Positions 27,001 through 34,853 of a stretch of DNA of 64,000 bases are shown piece by piece. The notes below the pieces were generated by a model. It was not told where the DNA came from. It did no database searches and saw nothing but the letters and a program-made list of their open reading frames with translations. Position numbers and translations under genes: made by a program. Source of the stretch: Pontibacter aquaedesilientis (GTDB lineage: Bacteria > Bacteroidota > Bacteroidia > Cytophagales > Hymenobacteraceae); assembly GCF_014773225.1 (NCBI RefSeq), contig NZ_JACXAJ010000002.1:1-64000 (forward strand), written 5' to 3'. Every line of letters begins with the position of its first letter. Within the stretch, counting starts at the first letter, position 1.

Positions 27001-28247
27001 CCGTACAGGGTGTTGGCATCATTGGCAGCCGGGGCCATCGGGTTGCGCTCAAACTGATTACGGAACGGGTCGGCCTCACCCAAATCCATGTAGGCTACCA
27101 TATTACGCAGGTTCTCGGTGCTGCGGTTGTTGTTGGTCACATAAAGCTCCAAGCGGCGAATCACTATACCTGAGTTGACAAGCGGCAGGTTCTGGAGCGT
27201 GCGGTTGTAACGATCCCGGAAGAACTGCGACAGGAAGAAGTGGCGATCCCGGTCATATTTGTCAGCCCTGATCTCGAATGGTTTGTTCTGGGCTCCGTTC
27301 TGGATCACGATCTCGTCGTTGCGGCCACGCACGTTGGCGGCGATGGTCGTAACTCCCAGGCGGCCAAACTGCAGCTGCGTTTTGATGCCAAACAGGTTTT
27401 GGGCTCCGGTGATGAGGGAGTTGTTGAGCGGCAAGCTCACGTTGCCGGCCTCCACCTTGCGAATGATCTCTTCCTCGAAACCGGTATAGTCCAGCTTCAT
27501 GTTGTTCTCAAACTCGAAGTTGGCGTTGTTATCCCAATTGAAATTAAGCCGCATTTTCTCCCCGATCTTGCCTACCAGGTTCAGCGAGATGTTCTGGTCG
27601 AAGTCGAAGTCGCCGGTGCGCTGCTGACGAAGTGGTATAGATGGATTCTCGTTGCGGTTAAAACGGGCCCCGAATTTCAGATTTACGTTGCCATTTGGCT
27701 GTATGTCCACAAAATTGCCCCCGAAAATCCGGTCGAACATCGGACTGATGTAGATCTTCGGCACCAAGCGGCGGCCACTTACCACACTCTCCCCATCCAA
27801 ACCGGCTGACTTGCTGCGCCAATAGTCGCGGATGGCCTGTTGGCGTTGGTAACGGGAATACTCTTCCCAGGTCATGGTAGAGGGCAGGCGGTAGTCTATA
27901 CCTCCTATGCGTTCGTTAATGTTGTACTGCTTCAGGCTGTCGTCCAGTTGTATCTCCAGTTCAATGTTGGAGGGCTGGCCAAGCAGGAGCGGAGAGGAGC
28001 TGGAGCGGGTACCAAAAGGACTCCCGAGCCGGTCGCTTGGCTTAAATGTTGGGCGTCGGCTCGGGATGTAGGGTTGGAGTCTGGCAGAGTCCCGTGGAAT
28101 GGTATCCTGCGGGAACAGACCTGGAAGAATGATGTTACGGAATCGGCTGTGCGAACGCAATTCTTCAGCCTGCGTCCACCATGCCAGCATAGTGATAGCA
28201 GCAACCGTTGCAAACAGCAGGCTGTTTTTTTTACTTTTCCAGATCAA
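21063..28247 (-). CDS. sprA: Type IX secretion system translocon SprA (Sov)
   Basis: At 2394 residues this is the expected giant size for SprA, the single-chain 36-strand outer-membrane barrel through which T9SS clients leave the periplasm. It has an N-terminal signal segment (residues 1-27, WTQA then EELR), long beta-rich repeats and the family context between ruvA and gcvH. No catalytic motif is expected. It is the only visible signal-peptidase substrate in the window without Gln after the predicted cleavage point. It starts 15 bases after ruvA ends. The gene holds many copies of the AGGTATA word in both orientations. Confidence 0.95.
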   Translation of the reverse strand: MIWKSKKNSLLFATVAAITMLAWWTQAEELRSHSRFRNIILPGLFPQDTIPRDSARLQPYIPSRRPTFKPSDRLGSPFGTRSSSSPLLLGQPSNIELEIQLDDSLKQYNINERIGGIDYRLPSTMTWEEYSRYQRQQAIRDYWRSKSAGLDGESVVSGRRLVPKIYISPMFDRIFGGNFVDIQPNGNVNLKFGARFNRNENPSIPLRQQRTGDFDFDQNISLNLVGKIGEKMRLNFNWDNNANFEFENNMKLDYTGFEEEIIRKVEAGNVSLPLNNSLITGAQNLFGIKTQLQFGRLGVTTIAANVRGRNDEIVIQNGAQNKPFEIRADKYDRDRHFFLSQFFRDRYNRTLQNLPLVNSGIVIRRLELYVTNNNRSTENLRNMVAYMDLGEADPFRNQFERNPMAPAANDANTLYGLIANNPTARNNDQVDAYLNSLGLQKAVDFEHVRARRLDPREYKFNPQLGYISLTTSLLPDQVLGVAFEYTFNGRTYKVGELMEDYQNLRDEQVIHMKLLKATNPALDYPTWDLMMKNVYSLDATQVNRQNFQMQIVYKDDETGVDITSLKEPSPIQNVPLIEVLNLDNVNTNNDKPRDGNFDFLQGITIDPETGRIFFPVVEPFGSYLASKFEGRQDLIDRYVFQELYEQTQTDAQQNTLKAKFYLKGRFQASSTDEILLPGFRIAEGSVAVYSGGTRLEEGSDYQVFYDLGRIKILNPSYIASASDLRVTYEKAELLNIQPRSLLGARFDYRVNNDLNLGGTVLHLNERPYINRVSIGDEPTNNTIYGLDVNFNRESRFLTKMTDMIPFIQTKVPSSITFNGEFAHLVPANSKSPVNEDGTSYLDDFEGAETPFSLGGFNNTTWRLAATPAPLARGNGLEYAYNRARVAWYTIDQIFYRDSEGLKPNNITKEDLANHYVRGIPRYEVFPGRDREVANAFEYTFDMAYYPRERGQYNYNPNLDAQGRLQSDPRKNWGGISREITFDTDFDNANIEYVEFWLMDPFIAGPNGRKDEFGNQIVSNEGGELVLNLGNVSEDILKDNRYAFENGLPTSATDNQNLQTTPWGRVTTQQFLTDAFSAVPGARSFQDIGLDGLGDVAEREFFQNAFLGRILGGPPASVLSDPSADNFLHHLDATYDSQNAGILARYKRFNGMENNSPEQSRFSNYAFPDKEDLNRDNVISDLEQYYEYKIRLQPGELNVGQNYIVDQIVQPDINGDRVTWYQFRVPVRQPTGNVGNINGFKSIRFMRMYMTEFADPVVLRFVQFQFVANQWRTFLQPITDGNPCLNCTDDARAFTVSTVNIEENGQGSETTIPYVMPPGIERLRDYAATNNRRQNEQSLQLCVEDLKDSFSKAVYKNLSIDMLIYKRLKLFLHAQSSDPNTRDGDVQAFIRIGTDYTQNYYEYVVPLKLTPPGTTSRDGIWLAENQIDIALEDFVNAKVDRNKIAGYDNRRPWEVALADGKLIRVVGNPDFSEVQSVMIGLRNPAKPGEDARPQSVCMWVNELRVTDFRNNSGWASNARLNTKLADFANITATGSYTTIGFGALQQKIAQRARENTAVFDVSANIVADKFLPEKLGIKVPVSVQYGTLNSAPQFDPLDKDVPLEQSLTRYETTEAQREYRQEVSTRETRKSVSLLNVRKERTNPEAKVRPYDVENLSFSYSYAERLFTNIETDRDFTRSYTGAVAYTYTNTPRNYEFFAKSESLKSPYMRLIKDLNFTPLPSRFAFRADLDRRYNETFLQRRDPSTGLITSRGIEPTFQKYFFFNRIYDLKWDVSKSLSLDYTATNRAVVDEPDYRINRDVDSLRYKNEVIWDNLRRFGRNTNFNQLVAANYKLPLDKFPLTDWLGAETRYAVTYIWTAGSTALNQDANFRLGNTAENNTEFSVNGRIDMVKLYNKVKFLKDVNSPAAASQGRPPVPPPGDTVIQKRSEMKFAKGIARFLMMTRSINFTYLENQGTMLPGYLPRTKMFGFDEGFDAPGLPFILGRQYPLDELYNRAFTNGWYTDSSQYLNTPFSGIETETFTARANLEPFRSFNLQLDARRNLSEIEEVFYRKEFDDFGNIGTVNERQNPINTGSFSTSFFALNTMFESMSQGTSAAFDNFIRNRYEIRQRLTNANAAAGDSGYTLNSQDVLLQSFLYAYQGRDASGFEAKGGNPFKRLPIPNWRVDYNGLSQLAFFKQWFSQVNLTHSYNSSYNVTSFTTSLAYENNPGDFPTQKNEFGQLIPYYIVNQLTVSERLELLGVNFRTNTNLTGRLGYKLERNLSLNLTNAQVTETNVKDYTFGFGYSTTNFRIPFRIGGERRTLENEMTMRLDMSVRDNQTVQRAIARDEQGNEISQNQITNGTMQLQLRPTVDYVLSQRVNIQFYLLRTVSDPKISTSFRNSVSEGGVQLRVSLQ

Positions 28248-28262
28248 GGTGGGCTCTACCGA

Positions 28263-28856
28263 TTAAGAAGACTTTAAGGCGAATTTTATGAGTTCCTCTA
28301 CACTAAGGCTTCGATCCTCCCGTTTGATGATCGCATCAAGGGTTTTCTCTGCCACATTCTTGGCAAAGCCCAGTGTAACTAATGCTGATAACGCTTCTGC
28401 ACGTGCTGTATTGTGCGCAGAAACAGGAACTACGGTGCTACCAGCAATCATTGTTTCTTTCTTTATTTTGTCTTTCAACTCCAGTATAATGCGCTGGGCA
28501 GTTTTGGCTCCTATACCTTTCACGTTTTGTATGGTGCGCACATCTTCGCGCACAATTGCCTGCTGAATCTCATCCACCGAAAGCGAAGACAAGATCATCA
28601 GTCCGGTATTGGGGCCTACACCCGAAATAGAGATCAGGTGCAGAAACGCGTCCTTTTCTGCCGCCGTCGTGAAGCCGTACAAGGTATGGGCATCCTCCTT
28701 GATGTGCAGGAAAGTATGCAGCTTGCAGCGCTCCCCGTCAGGCAGCGACGAATACGTGCTCAGCGAAATCCGGATCTGGTAACCTATGCCATTGACATCT
28801 ACAATGACATAGGTCGGATCCTTCACGACTAGCTTACCGTCAATATATGCGATCAT
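28263..28856 (-). CDS. ruvA: Holliday junction branch migration protein RuvA
   Basis: The 197-residue protein begins MIAYIDGKLV with the OB-fold domain, then two helix-hairpin-helix motifs (LISISGVGPNTGLMIL and NVKGIGAKTAQRIILEL), then a C-terminal RuvB-contacting three-helix domain. RuvA binds four-way junctions and loads the RuvB motor. Its ATG abuts the TAG of maeB with no spacing, so translation is probably coupled. ruvB and ruvC are not in the window. Confidence 0.96.
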   Translation of the reverse strand: MIAYIDGKLVVKDPTYVIVDVNGIGYQIRISLSTYSSLPDGERCKLHTFLHIKEDAHTLYGFTTAAEKDAFLHLISISGVGPNTGLMILSSLSVDEIQQAIVREDVRTIQNVKGIGAKTAQRIILELKDKIKKETMIAGSTVVPVSAHNTARAEALSALVTLGFAKNVAEKTLDAIIKREDRSLSVEELIKFALKSS

Positions 28857-31130
28857 CTATATATGTTGGTTATTATAGTTTTGAGCATCTACGACAGCAA
28901 TGGCCACCATGTTAACAATTTCACGGATAGAACTTCCAAGTTGCAGAATATGCACCGGCTTGCGCATACCCATCAGTACTGGCCCGATCGCTTCGGCCCC
29001 GCCAATCTCCTGCAGGAGCTTGTAGGCAATGTTACCGGATGTCAGGGTAGGGAAAATGAGCGTGTTGGCACCTTTCTCAGCCAGTTCACTGAACGGATAG
29101 TGCTCGCGCAGAAGGTTCTTGTTCATGGCGGTGTTAGCCTGCATCTCGCCGTCTATCAGCAGGTTAGGGTAGCGCTGCTTCGCTATGCGCACAGCCTCTG
29201 CTCCTTTGTTAGGTATATCGCCCCGCACCGAACCGAAGTTGGAGTAGGAGAGTACCGCCATGCGTGGCTCGGTGTCGAAAAAGCGAACGGCACGGGCTGT
29301 CAGTCCGATAATGTCCACCAATTCCTCCGCTGTCGGGTTTACGTTAACCGTGGTATCGGCAAAGAAATAAGGCTCTTTCTTGTTCAGGATAATGTACATA
29401 CCCGCTACCTTGTTTATACCGTCTTCCACCCCGATCACCTGTAGCGATGGCAAAATGGTTTTGGAGTAATCACGGGTAAGACCAGAGATAAGGGCGTTTG
29501 CTTCGCCAGTCTCCAGCATCATGCTGCCGAAGTAGTTGCGGTCGCGCATCAGACGGCGGCTATCGAACAGGGTAAGGCCTTTGCGTTGGCGTTTCTTATA
29601 GAAAAGCTGCGCAAACTCCTCGCGTTTCTCATCTTCTTCATATGGGTCGATGATGGTGCAGTCCTGCAGGTCCAGGTTCGTTTCTTCGATGATCGCCGCA
29701 ATTTTGGCTTTATTGCCCAACAGGATCGGGTTGGCTATACGCTGGTCCTTGACAATCTGCACCGCCTTTAGAATCTTGTAATGGTCTGCTTCCGCAAATA
29801 CCACCGTCTTCGGGTTCTTCTTGGCTTGGTTGGTGATACGGGTCATCAGCTTCTGGTCAATGCCGATGCGCTCCTGCAGTTCCTGCTCATAAGCTTCCCA
29901 ATTGGTGATCGGGTGCTTCGCTACACCACTTTCGATGGCAGCCTTCGCCACAGCCGGCGACACGGTTGTAATCAGTCGTGGGTCCAGCGGTTTCGGGATG
30001 AGGTAGGTACGGCCGAAAGCGATGGTGTTGTCGCCGTAGGCCTTGTGCACGATATCAGGCACAGGCTCTTTGGCTAGCTTGGCCAAGGCGCGAACGGCGG
30101 CCAGTTTCATGGCCTCGTTGATTTCCGTGGCGCGCACATCAAGGGCTCCTCTGAAAATGTAAGGGAAGCCGAGAACGTTGTTCACCTGGTTAGGATGATC
30201 CGAGCGACCGGTTGCCATAATCAGGTCTTCGCGCGTTTCCATGGCCACCGCATAAGGAATTTCCGGATCTGGGTTAGCCAGTGCGAAAATGATCGGGTCG
30301 TGTGCCATTAACTTCACCAATTCCGGAGCGAGTACGTTACCAGCTGAAAGTCCGATAAACACATCAGCACCTTCCATTGCGTCGGCCAGGGTGTTGATCT
30401 TGCGCATGGTCACAAACTGCGCTTTGTAAATATCCAGGTCGTTGCGCTCCGGACGGATGATGCCCTCTTTGTCGAACATCACGATGTTATCCATCTTGGC
30501 ACCCAGGGCCACATAGAGTTTCGCACAGGCAATGGCGGCAGCACCGGCACCGTTCATCACGATCTGCACATTCTCTATCTGCTTGTTTGTGATTTCCAGT
30601 GCGTTAAGCAGGGCGGCAGCCGATATGATGGCCGTGCCATGCTGGTCGTCATGCATGAGCGGAATGTTCATCTGCTCCTTGAGAGCGTTCTCTATTTTGA
30701 AGCTCTCCGGTGCCTTAATGTCTTCCAGGTTAATACCGCCAAAGGTGGGCTCCAATGACTTTACGATGCGGATAAACTCTTCCGGGTCGGTGCAGTCGAT
30801 CTCAATGTCGAATACGTCTATACCTGCGAATTTCTTGAAGAGGACACCCTTGCCTTCCATTACCGGCTTCGAAGCGTCCGGACCGATGTTTCCAAGTCCA
30901 AGCACGGCGGTTCCGTTTGAGATAACGCCTACCAGATTTCCTTTGGCGGTGTATTTATAAACGTTCTCTTTGTCAGCGGCTATTTCTTTGCAAGGCTCAG
31001 CAACTCCAGGAGAGTATGCCAGTGCCAGGTCATGCTGGGTGCTCAGCATTTTGGTCGGCACTACTTCAATCTTGCCGGGCTGCCCCTGCATGTGATAGTT
31101 AAGTGCGTCTTCTTTGTTTACCTTAATCAT
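28857..31130 (-). CDS. maeB: NADP-dependent malic enzyme with phosphotransacetylase-like domain
   Basis: This 757-residue two-domain protein has a malic enzyme domain (residues about 1-430; substrate Tyr in [12 protein letters not shown], active-site Lys and NAD loop in [11 protein letters not shown]) fused to a phosphate acetyltransferase-like domain (about 430-757). It decarboxylates malate to pyruvate with NADP; in E. coli MaeB the C-terminal domain binds acetyl-CoA as an allosteric inhibitor and is not a working transacetylase. It is first in the maeB-ruvA-sprA-gcvH-vanZ unit. A promoter-like element and a structured leader lie upstream. Confidence 0.95.
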   Translation of the reverse strand: MIKVNKEDALNYHMQGQPGKIEVVPTKMLSTQHDLALAYSPGVAEPCKEIAADKENVYKYTAKGNLVGVISNGTAVLGLGNIGPDASKPVMEGKGVLFKKFAGIDVFDIEIDCTDPEEFIRIVKSLEPTFGGINLEDIKAPESFKIENALKEQMNIPLMHDDQHGTAIISAAALLNALEITNKQIENVQIVMNGAGAAAIACAKLYVALGAKMDNIVMFDKEGIIRPERNDLDIYKAQFVTMRKINTLADAMEGADVFIGLSAGNVLAPELVKLMAHDPIIFALANPDPEIPYAVAMETREDLIMATGRSDHPNQVNNVLGFPYIFRGALDVRATEINEAMKLAAVRALAKLAKEPVPDIVHKAYGDNTIAFGRTYLIPKPLDPRLITTVSPAVAKAAIESGVAKHPITNWEAYEQELQERIGIDQKLMTRITNQAKKNPKTVVFAEADHYKILKAVQIVKDQRIANPILLGNKAKIAAIIEETNLDLQDCTIIDPYEEDEKREEFAQLFYKKRQRKGLTLFDSRRLMRDRNYFGSMMLETGEANALISGLTRDYSKTILPSLQVIGVEDGINKVAGMYIILNKKEPYFFADTTVNVNPTAEELVDIIGLTARAVRFFDTEPRMAVLSYSNFGSVRGDIPNKGAEAVRIAKQRYPNLLIDGEMQANTAMNKNLLREHYPFSELAEKGANTLIFPTLTSGNIAYKLLQEIGGAEAIGPVLMGMRKPVHILQLGSSIREIVNMVAIAVVDAQNYNNQHI

Positions 31131-31169
31131 TGTATGCGTTGTTGTGTTGAATCGGATCAGTGTCTGATA

Positions 31170-31258
31170 CCAGCTTTAAAAGACAGTGCGCCTGCCTGAG
31201 GCTAACAGCCAATTTGATAAGATTTTATGGTTTATCAAAGCTGGAACCGACAAAGATA
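31170..31258 (-). promoter_or_regulatory. maeB promoter and structured 5' leader
   Basis: On the minus strand a perfect -7 element TATCTTTG (plus 31251-31258) predicts a start near 31245 and a 110-base leader. Two mutually exclusive pairings can be drawn: an 8-bp hairpin 31213-31220/31232-31239, and a long-range 8-bp pairing 31170-31177/31237-31244, which share 31237-31239. A third small hairpin sits at 31200-31210. No known riboswitch is recognised. The promoter is moderately supported, the switch idea speculative. Confidence 0.45.
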
Positions 31259-31374
31259 CATGCTGAAAATACTTTATGTAACAGAATGTTGCGTTTTTTA
31301 TTTAGCGGGCGATGCTTGTTAAAAGGCTACAGTCTAATATAGTAATAATCTTATAATTTAAATCGCCTTAAAAT

Positions 31375-31410
31375 GAAAGAAGCACCCTTCTGGAAAAGGG
31401 TGCTTCTTTC
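31375..31410 (-). terminator. Terminator of the tatA-tatA-gatA-mltD operon
   Basis: A 15-bp perfect stem (31375-31389 with 31396-31410) with a 6-nt loop lies 18 bases after the mltD stop. One copy of TATACCT (31415-31421) sits between the stop codon and the hairpin. Confidence 0.88.
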
Positions 31411-31427
31411 TTGCTATACCTGACTGG

Positions 31428-32927
31428 TTAACCCAGAATCAGCTGCTGACCTGGTTTGATGGCGCTATCCTTGAGTTTATTCAGTTTCTTGATCTGCTCC
31501 ACTGTCACACCGTCGTGGCGCTGGGAGATGGTCCAAAGCGTATCGCCGGGCTGGACATGGTATATGCGTTCCCGAAGCGCTTTGCTGGTCGGGGTTTTGC
31601 TAGCTGCAGGCTTGGCTTTGTCGTTTGCTAGTGCCTTTGCTGAGGCAAGCATAACAGGCGCTGCTTCTTTAGCAGGCTGCCATACCAGTAGTTTCTGTTG
31701 GGCCATGATGGTAGCTCCCTCCAACTGGTTCCACTCTTTCAGCTCAGCAACTGTCACGCCATGTACTCGCGCAATCTGGGTGAGGTTATCTCCTGGACGC
31801 ACGATGTAGGTCTTTTGCTCCAAGCTGTCTTTCCTTGAGTTTTCTGCTGAAGCAAGCAGAATAGGAGACTCAGTGATTAATTGCTGCTTGGCGGGAAGTG
31901 GGGTGGGAGCTGCAGCCAGTAAAATGCAGCTTTGGTCTAATGCTAATAATTTTGCCGCTTGTGCCGGTACCCGGAGCTTGTACTTGCGTGTGGTTTCCGG
32001 AAGACTGGCTTTCTTGATCTCAGGGTTCAGGGCAAGCAGCGCTAAGGTATCCACGTGCAGTTCTGCCGCCAGCTTATTCAGGTCAATGGCCTGGTTTACC
32101 TCCAAATGGGTATAGTCTGCAGCGTATAAGATAGAGTCAGAGAAGATGTTATGCTCCGGGGCGTACTTCATCGCGTAAATCACGGCCGTCATGGACGGTA
32201 CATAGCTGCGGGTTTCCTTTGGCAGGTATGGGAAAATTTCCCAGAAGCCCTTTTGGCCACCGCCCGCTTTTCTGATAGCCTTGTTCACATTGCCCGGGCC
32301 ACAATTGTAAGCCGCCATGGCCAGTTCCCAATCACCATAGATACGGTATAGTCTGCTCAGGAAGCGCATAGCCGCATCTGTAGACTTCTCTACGTCCATG
32401 CGCTCATCTATATGCTGGTCCTGGTTCAGGCCATACTCTTTGCCGGTTGTCTTAATGAACTGCCAGGGGCCAACGGCGCCAGCCCAGGATGCCGCCTTTG
32501 GGTTCAAGCCCGACTCTACAATAGAGAGGTACTTGATGTCCTGCGGCATGTTGTATTTTTTAAGATACTTCTCATAAATGGGGAAGTATACATTCTCACG
32601 CGAGATCATGGTGCGCGTATACTTTCTGTTGCGCACCGTGAAGTAATCGATGTGGTTGCGAACGAACTTATTGAAAACCAGTGGGATATCCGCTTCAATG
32701 CAGTTTAGCCTGTCCTGTATAACCTCATCGGGCTCATAAGGAATATGCTCTACGAGTAAGGCAAGCTCATCGTCCGTAAGGAAAGCGGGGTTAGGCTTGG
32801 GCTTCTTGAGCGAGTCTTCGGCTGCGGACCTTTCGAACCTGACATTATTGGCAGAAGCCTGGGCATGGATTGCCCACATACTCCCAACCAATGCTGCCAG
32901 TACTGTAAAGAATTTGAACTGCGTCAT
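31428..32927 (-). CDS. mltD: Membrane-bound lytic murein transglycosylase D-like, two LysM domains
   Basis: This 499-residue periplasmic enzyme cleaves peptidoglycan glycan strands with formation of 1,6-anhydro ends. The signal peptide ends IHA before QASAN. The SLT domain (residues about 115-270) has catalytic Glu138 in SIVESGLNPKAAS and the GAVGPWQFI block at 150-158. Two LysM peptidoglycan-binding modules follow (about 372-418, VRPGDNLTQIA; about 452-499, VQPGDTLWTIS). E. coli MltD has the same SLT-plus-LysM order but is a lipoprotein; here the anchor Cys is absent. It is last in the tatA-tatA-gatA operon, 6 bases after gatA. Confidence 0.93.
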   Translation of the reverse strand: MTQFKFFTVLAALVGSMWAIHAQASANNVRFERSAAEDSLKKPKPNPAFLTDDELALLVEHIPYEPDEVIQDRLNCIEADIPLVFNKFVRNHIDYFTVRNRKYTRTMISRENVYFPIYEKYLKKYNMPQDIKYLSIVESGLNPKAASWAGAVGPWQFIKTTGKEYGLNQDQHIDERMDVEKSTDAAMRFLSRLYRIYGDWELAMAAYNCGPGNVNKAIRKAGGGQKGFWEIFPYLPKETRSYVPSMTAVIYAMKYAPEHNIFSDSILYAADYTHLEVNQAIDLNKLAAELHVDTLALLALNPEIKKASLPETTRKYKLRVPAQAAKLLALDQSCILLAAAPTPLPAKQQLITESPILLASAENSRKDSLEQKTYIVRPGDNLTQIARVHGVTVAELKEWNQLEGATIMAQQKLLVWQPAKEAAPVMLASAKALANDKAKPAASKTPTSKALRERIYHVQPGDTLWTISQRHDGVTVEQIKKLNKLKDSAIKPGQQLILG

Positions 32928-32933
32928 TATGAT

Positions 32934-34370
32934 TTATGCTTCAACGGTTAGCTTGTCCAGTATGTAATTCGAGAAAGCGAGCAGTTGCGGCTCCTCGAAT
33001 GAGCGGGTCATAAGTTGCAACCCGATGGAAAGGCCATTTGAATCGCGACCAACCGGTATAGAGATAGCTGGTACGCCTGCAAGCGAGGCCTGAACCGTAA
33101 AGATGTCAGCCAAATACATGGCCAATGGATTTGCTGTATTCTCTCCTATTTTGAAAGCGGTGGTAGGAGCAGTAGGCAATATAAGAAAATCATAATGCTG
33201 CAGCAACTCATCCGTCTTCTCTTTTATAAGTCGGCGCACACGTTGAGCCTTGGTATAGTAGGCGTCGTAATAGTCGGCGCTCAGCACAAAAGTACCGAGC
33301 ATGATACGACGCTGTACCTCCTGGCCAAAGCCCTCTGCCCTTGTTTTCTTGTAGAGCGAAGTCAGGTCAGTTGCGTTTTCGCTCCTAAAACCATATTTCA
33401 CGCCGTCGAAGCGACCCAGGTTAGAGCTGGCCTCTGCTGTGGTTAGAATGTAATAGGTCGGCACCATGTAGTCCAGGTATGGGAATTCCACGGCTTCTAC
33501 CTGGTGGCCTGCATCTTTGAGCATGTCTTTCACACCCAATATGCTATTTTTGACTTCGCTGTCCAGCCCTTCGCTCTCAAAGCAATCGCGGATATAGCCT
33601 ATTTTATATTTTTTGTCGCTCTGCAGCATGTCGCTGTAGGCTGGCACAGGGCGGTGACTCACGGTACTGTCGTACTCGTCGCTGCCGGCCATCACCTCCA
33701 GTAACAAGGCGGCGTCTTCCACACTTTTAGATATAATGCCGATCTGGTCGAAAGATGATGCATAGGCGATCAGGCCATAGCGGGAAATGCGGGAATATGT
33801 AGGCTTTAGACCCACCACACCACAAAAAGAAGCTGGCTGCCGTACGGATCCTCCTGTATCGGAGCCAATGGAAGCCAGGCACAGATCCGCCTGTACTGCT
33901 ACAGCAGAGCCTCCTGAGGAGCCACCGGGTACACGAGTATGGTCATCGGCGTTGAGGGCCGGACCAAAAGAAGAGTTCTCATTAGAGGCACCCATGGCAA
34001 ACTCATCGCAGTTCTGACGACCGATCAAAATCGCGTCTTCTGCGAGCAGGCGCTGTACGGCCGTGGCGTTATAAAGGGATTTGAAACCATTTAGAATCTG
34101 GCTGGAAGCCTGCAGGCTGTGTCCTTCATAGGCCAAAACATCTTTCAGTCCGATCACCATACCTGCCAGTTTACCGGCCGTGCCAGTGGCCAGTTTCTTG
34201 TCTACCGCATCGGCCTGCGCCAGCGCCTCTTCTTCGAAAATTTCGAGGAAGGCGTTCAACGTTGGCTGCTGTTTGATGTTATGCAGGTAGTGTTCTACCA
34301 ATTGTCTGCACGAAAGCTGCCCGGAGGCAATGTCGGTGCGAATATCACGTAGTGTAGTGTATGGTTTCAA
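32934..34370 (-). CDS. gatA: Aspartyl/glutamyl-tRNA amidotransferase subunit A
   Basis: The open frame extends to 34499, but that part overlaps tatA in another frame. The family start matches TTG at 34370, one base after the tatA stop, giving 478 residues (MKPYTTLRDI). The amidase signature triad is Lys76 (IGLKDV), cis-Ser152 (GGSSGGS) and Ser175 (GSDTGGSVRQPA). GatA releases ammonia from glutamine for GatB to convert misacylated Glu-tRNA(Gln) or Asp-tRNA(Asn). gatB and gatC are not adjacent, which is normal in this phylum. The TTG start and 1-base gap suggest reduced, coupled translation after tatA. Confidence 0.93.
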   Translation of the reverse strand: MKPYTTLRDIRTDIASGQLSCRQLVEHYLHNIKQQPTLNAFLEIFEEEALAQADAVDKKLATGTAGKLAGMVIGLKDVLAYEGHSLQASSQILNGFKSLYNATAVQRLLAEDAILIGRQNCDEFAMGASNENSSFGPALNADDHTRVPGGSSGGSAVAVQADLCLASIGSDTGGSVRQPASFCGVVGLKPTYSRISRYGLIAYASSFDQIGIISKSVEDAALLLEVMAGSDEYDSTVSHRPVPAYSDMLQSDKKYKIGYIRDCFESEGLDSEVKNSILGVKDMLKDAGHQVEAVEFPYLDYMVPTYYILTTAEASSNLGRFDGVKYGFRSENATDLTSLYKKTRAEGFGQEVQRRIMLGTFVLSADYYDAYYTKAQRVRRLIKEKTDELLQHYDFLILPTAPTTAFKIGENTANPLAMYLADIFTVQASLAGVPAISIPVGRDSNGLSIGLQLMTRSFEEPQLLAFSNYILDKLTVEA

Positions 34371-34371
34371 A

Positions 34372-34584
34372 CTATTCAGGCTTATTAATGTCCTTGATGG
34401 AGCGCTCGATCTCGTCCTTGATCTGTTTCTTGGCGTCATTGAAGCCGCGCATTCCCCGTCCTGCGGAGCGGGCCATACTCGGGAGCTTGTCAGCGCCAAA
34501 CAAGAGAAGTATTGCTGTTAGTACAACAAGCATTTCTCCTCCCCCCAGGTCTGCCAGGAAGAGGAGAATTGTACTAAAAATCAT
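34372..34584 (-). CDS. tatA: Sec-independent translocase TatA/E homologue (copy 2)
   Basis: This 70-residue protein has one N-terminal membrane helix, the LLLFGADKLP hinge with the FG pair that marks Tat subunits, an amphipathic helix and a charged tail. TatA oligomers let folded proteins cross the inner membrane with TatC. It lies 20 bases after a paralogue and one base before gatA. tatC is not in the window. Confidence 0.92.
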   Translation of the reverse strand: MIFSTILLFLADLGGGEMLVVLTAILLLFGADKLPSMARSAGRGMRGFNDAKKQIKDEIERSIKDINKPE

Positions 34585-34604
34585 AAATGCTTATGCTGGA
34601 AGAA

Positions 34605-34817
34605 CTACTTTGCGCGGTTGTCGTCTTTAACGGAGTTCTCAATGTCGGTCTTGATTTCCTTGGTGGCATCTTTGAACTCGCGGATACCACGGCCCAGGCC
34701 TTTAGCCAGCTCAGGTATACGCTTAGCGCCGAATAACAACAGGATAGCAAACAAAATCAGGACTACCTCTGTGCCTCCTAAACCTCCGATCAATGCAAAA
34801 ATGTTGGTAATTACCAT
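34605..34817 (-). CDS. tatA: Sec-independent translocase TatA/E homologue (copy 1)
   Basis: This 70-residue paralogue of the next gene has one membrane helix (residues about 5-25), [17 protein letters not shown] with the conserved FG hinge, an amphipathic helix and a charged tail. Which copy plays the TatA role and which a TatE- or TatB-like role cannot be read from sequence. It is the first gene of the tatA-tatA-gatA-mltD operon, preceded by a promoter-like element at 34846-34853. Confidence 0.92.
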   Translation of the reverse strand: MVITNIFALIGGLGGTEVVLILFAILLLFGAKRIPELAKGLGRGIREFKDATKEIKTDIENSVKDDNRAK

Positions 34818-34845
34818 GGTCTTAAAATTTTAAGATGAATCGCTG

Positions 34846-34853
34846 CAAAAATA
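34846..34853 (-). promoter_or_regulatory. Promoter -7 element of the tatA operon
   Basis: On the minus strand TATTTTTG is a perfect TAnnTTTG element 29 bases upstream of the first tatA start. The nearest TTTG upstream (plus 34878-34881) is spaced 24 bases, longer than the usual 19-21, so only the -7 element is claimed. Confidence 0.45.
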
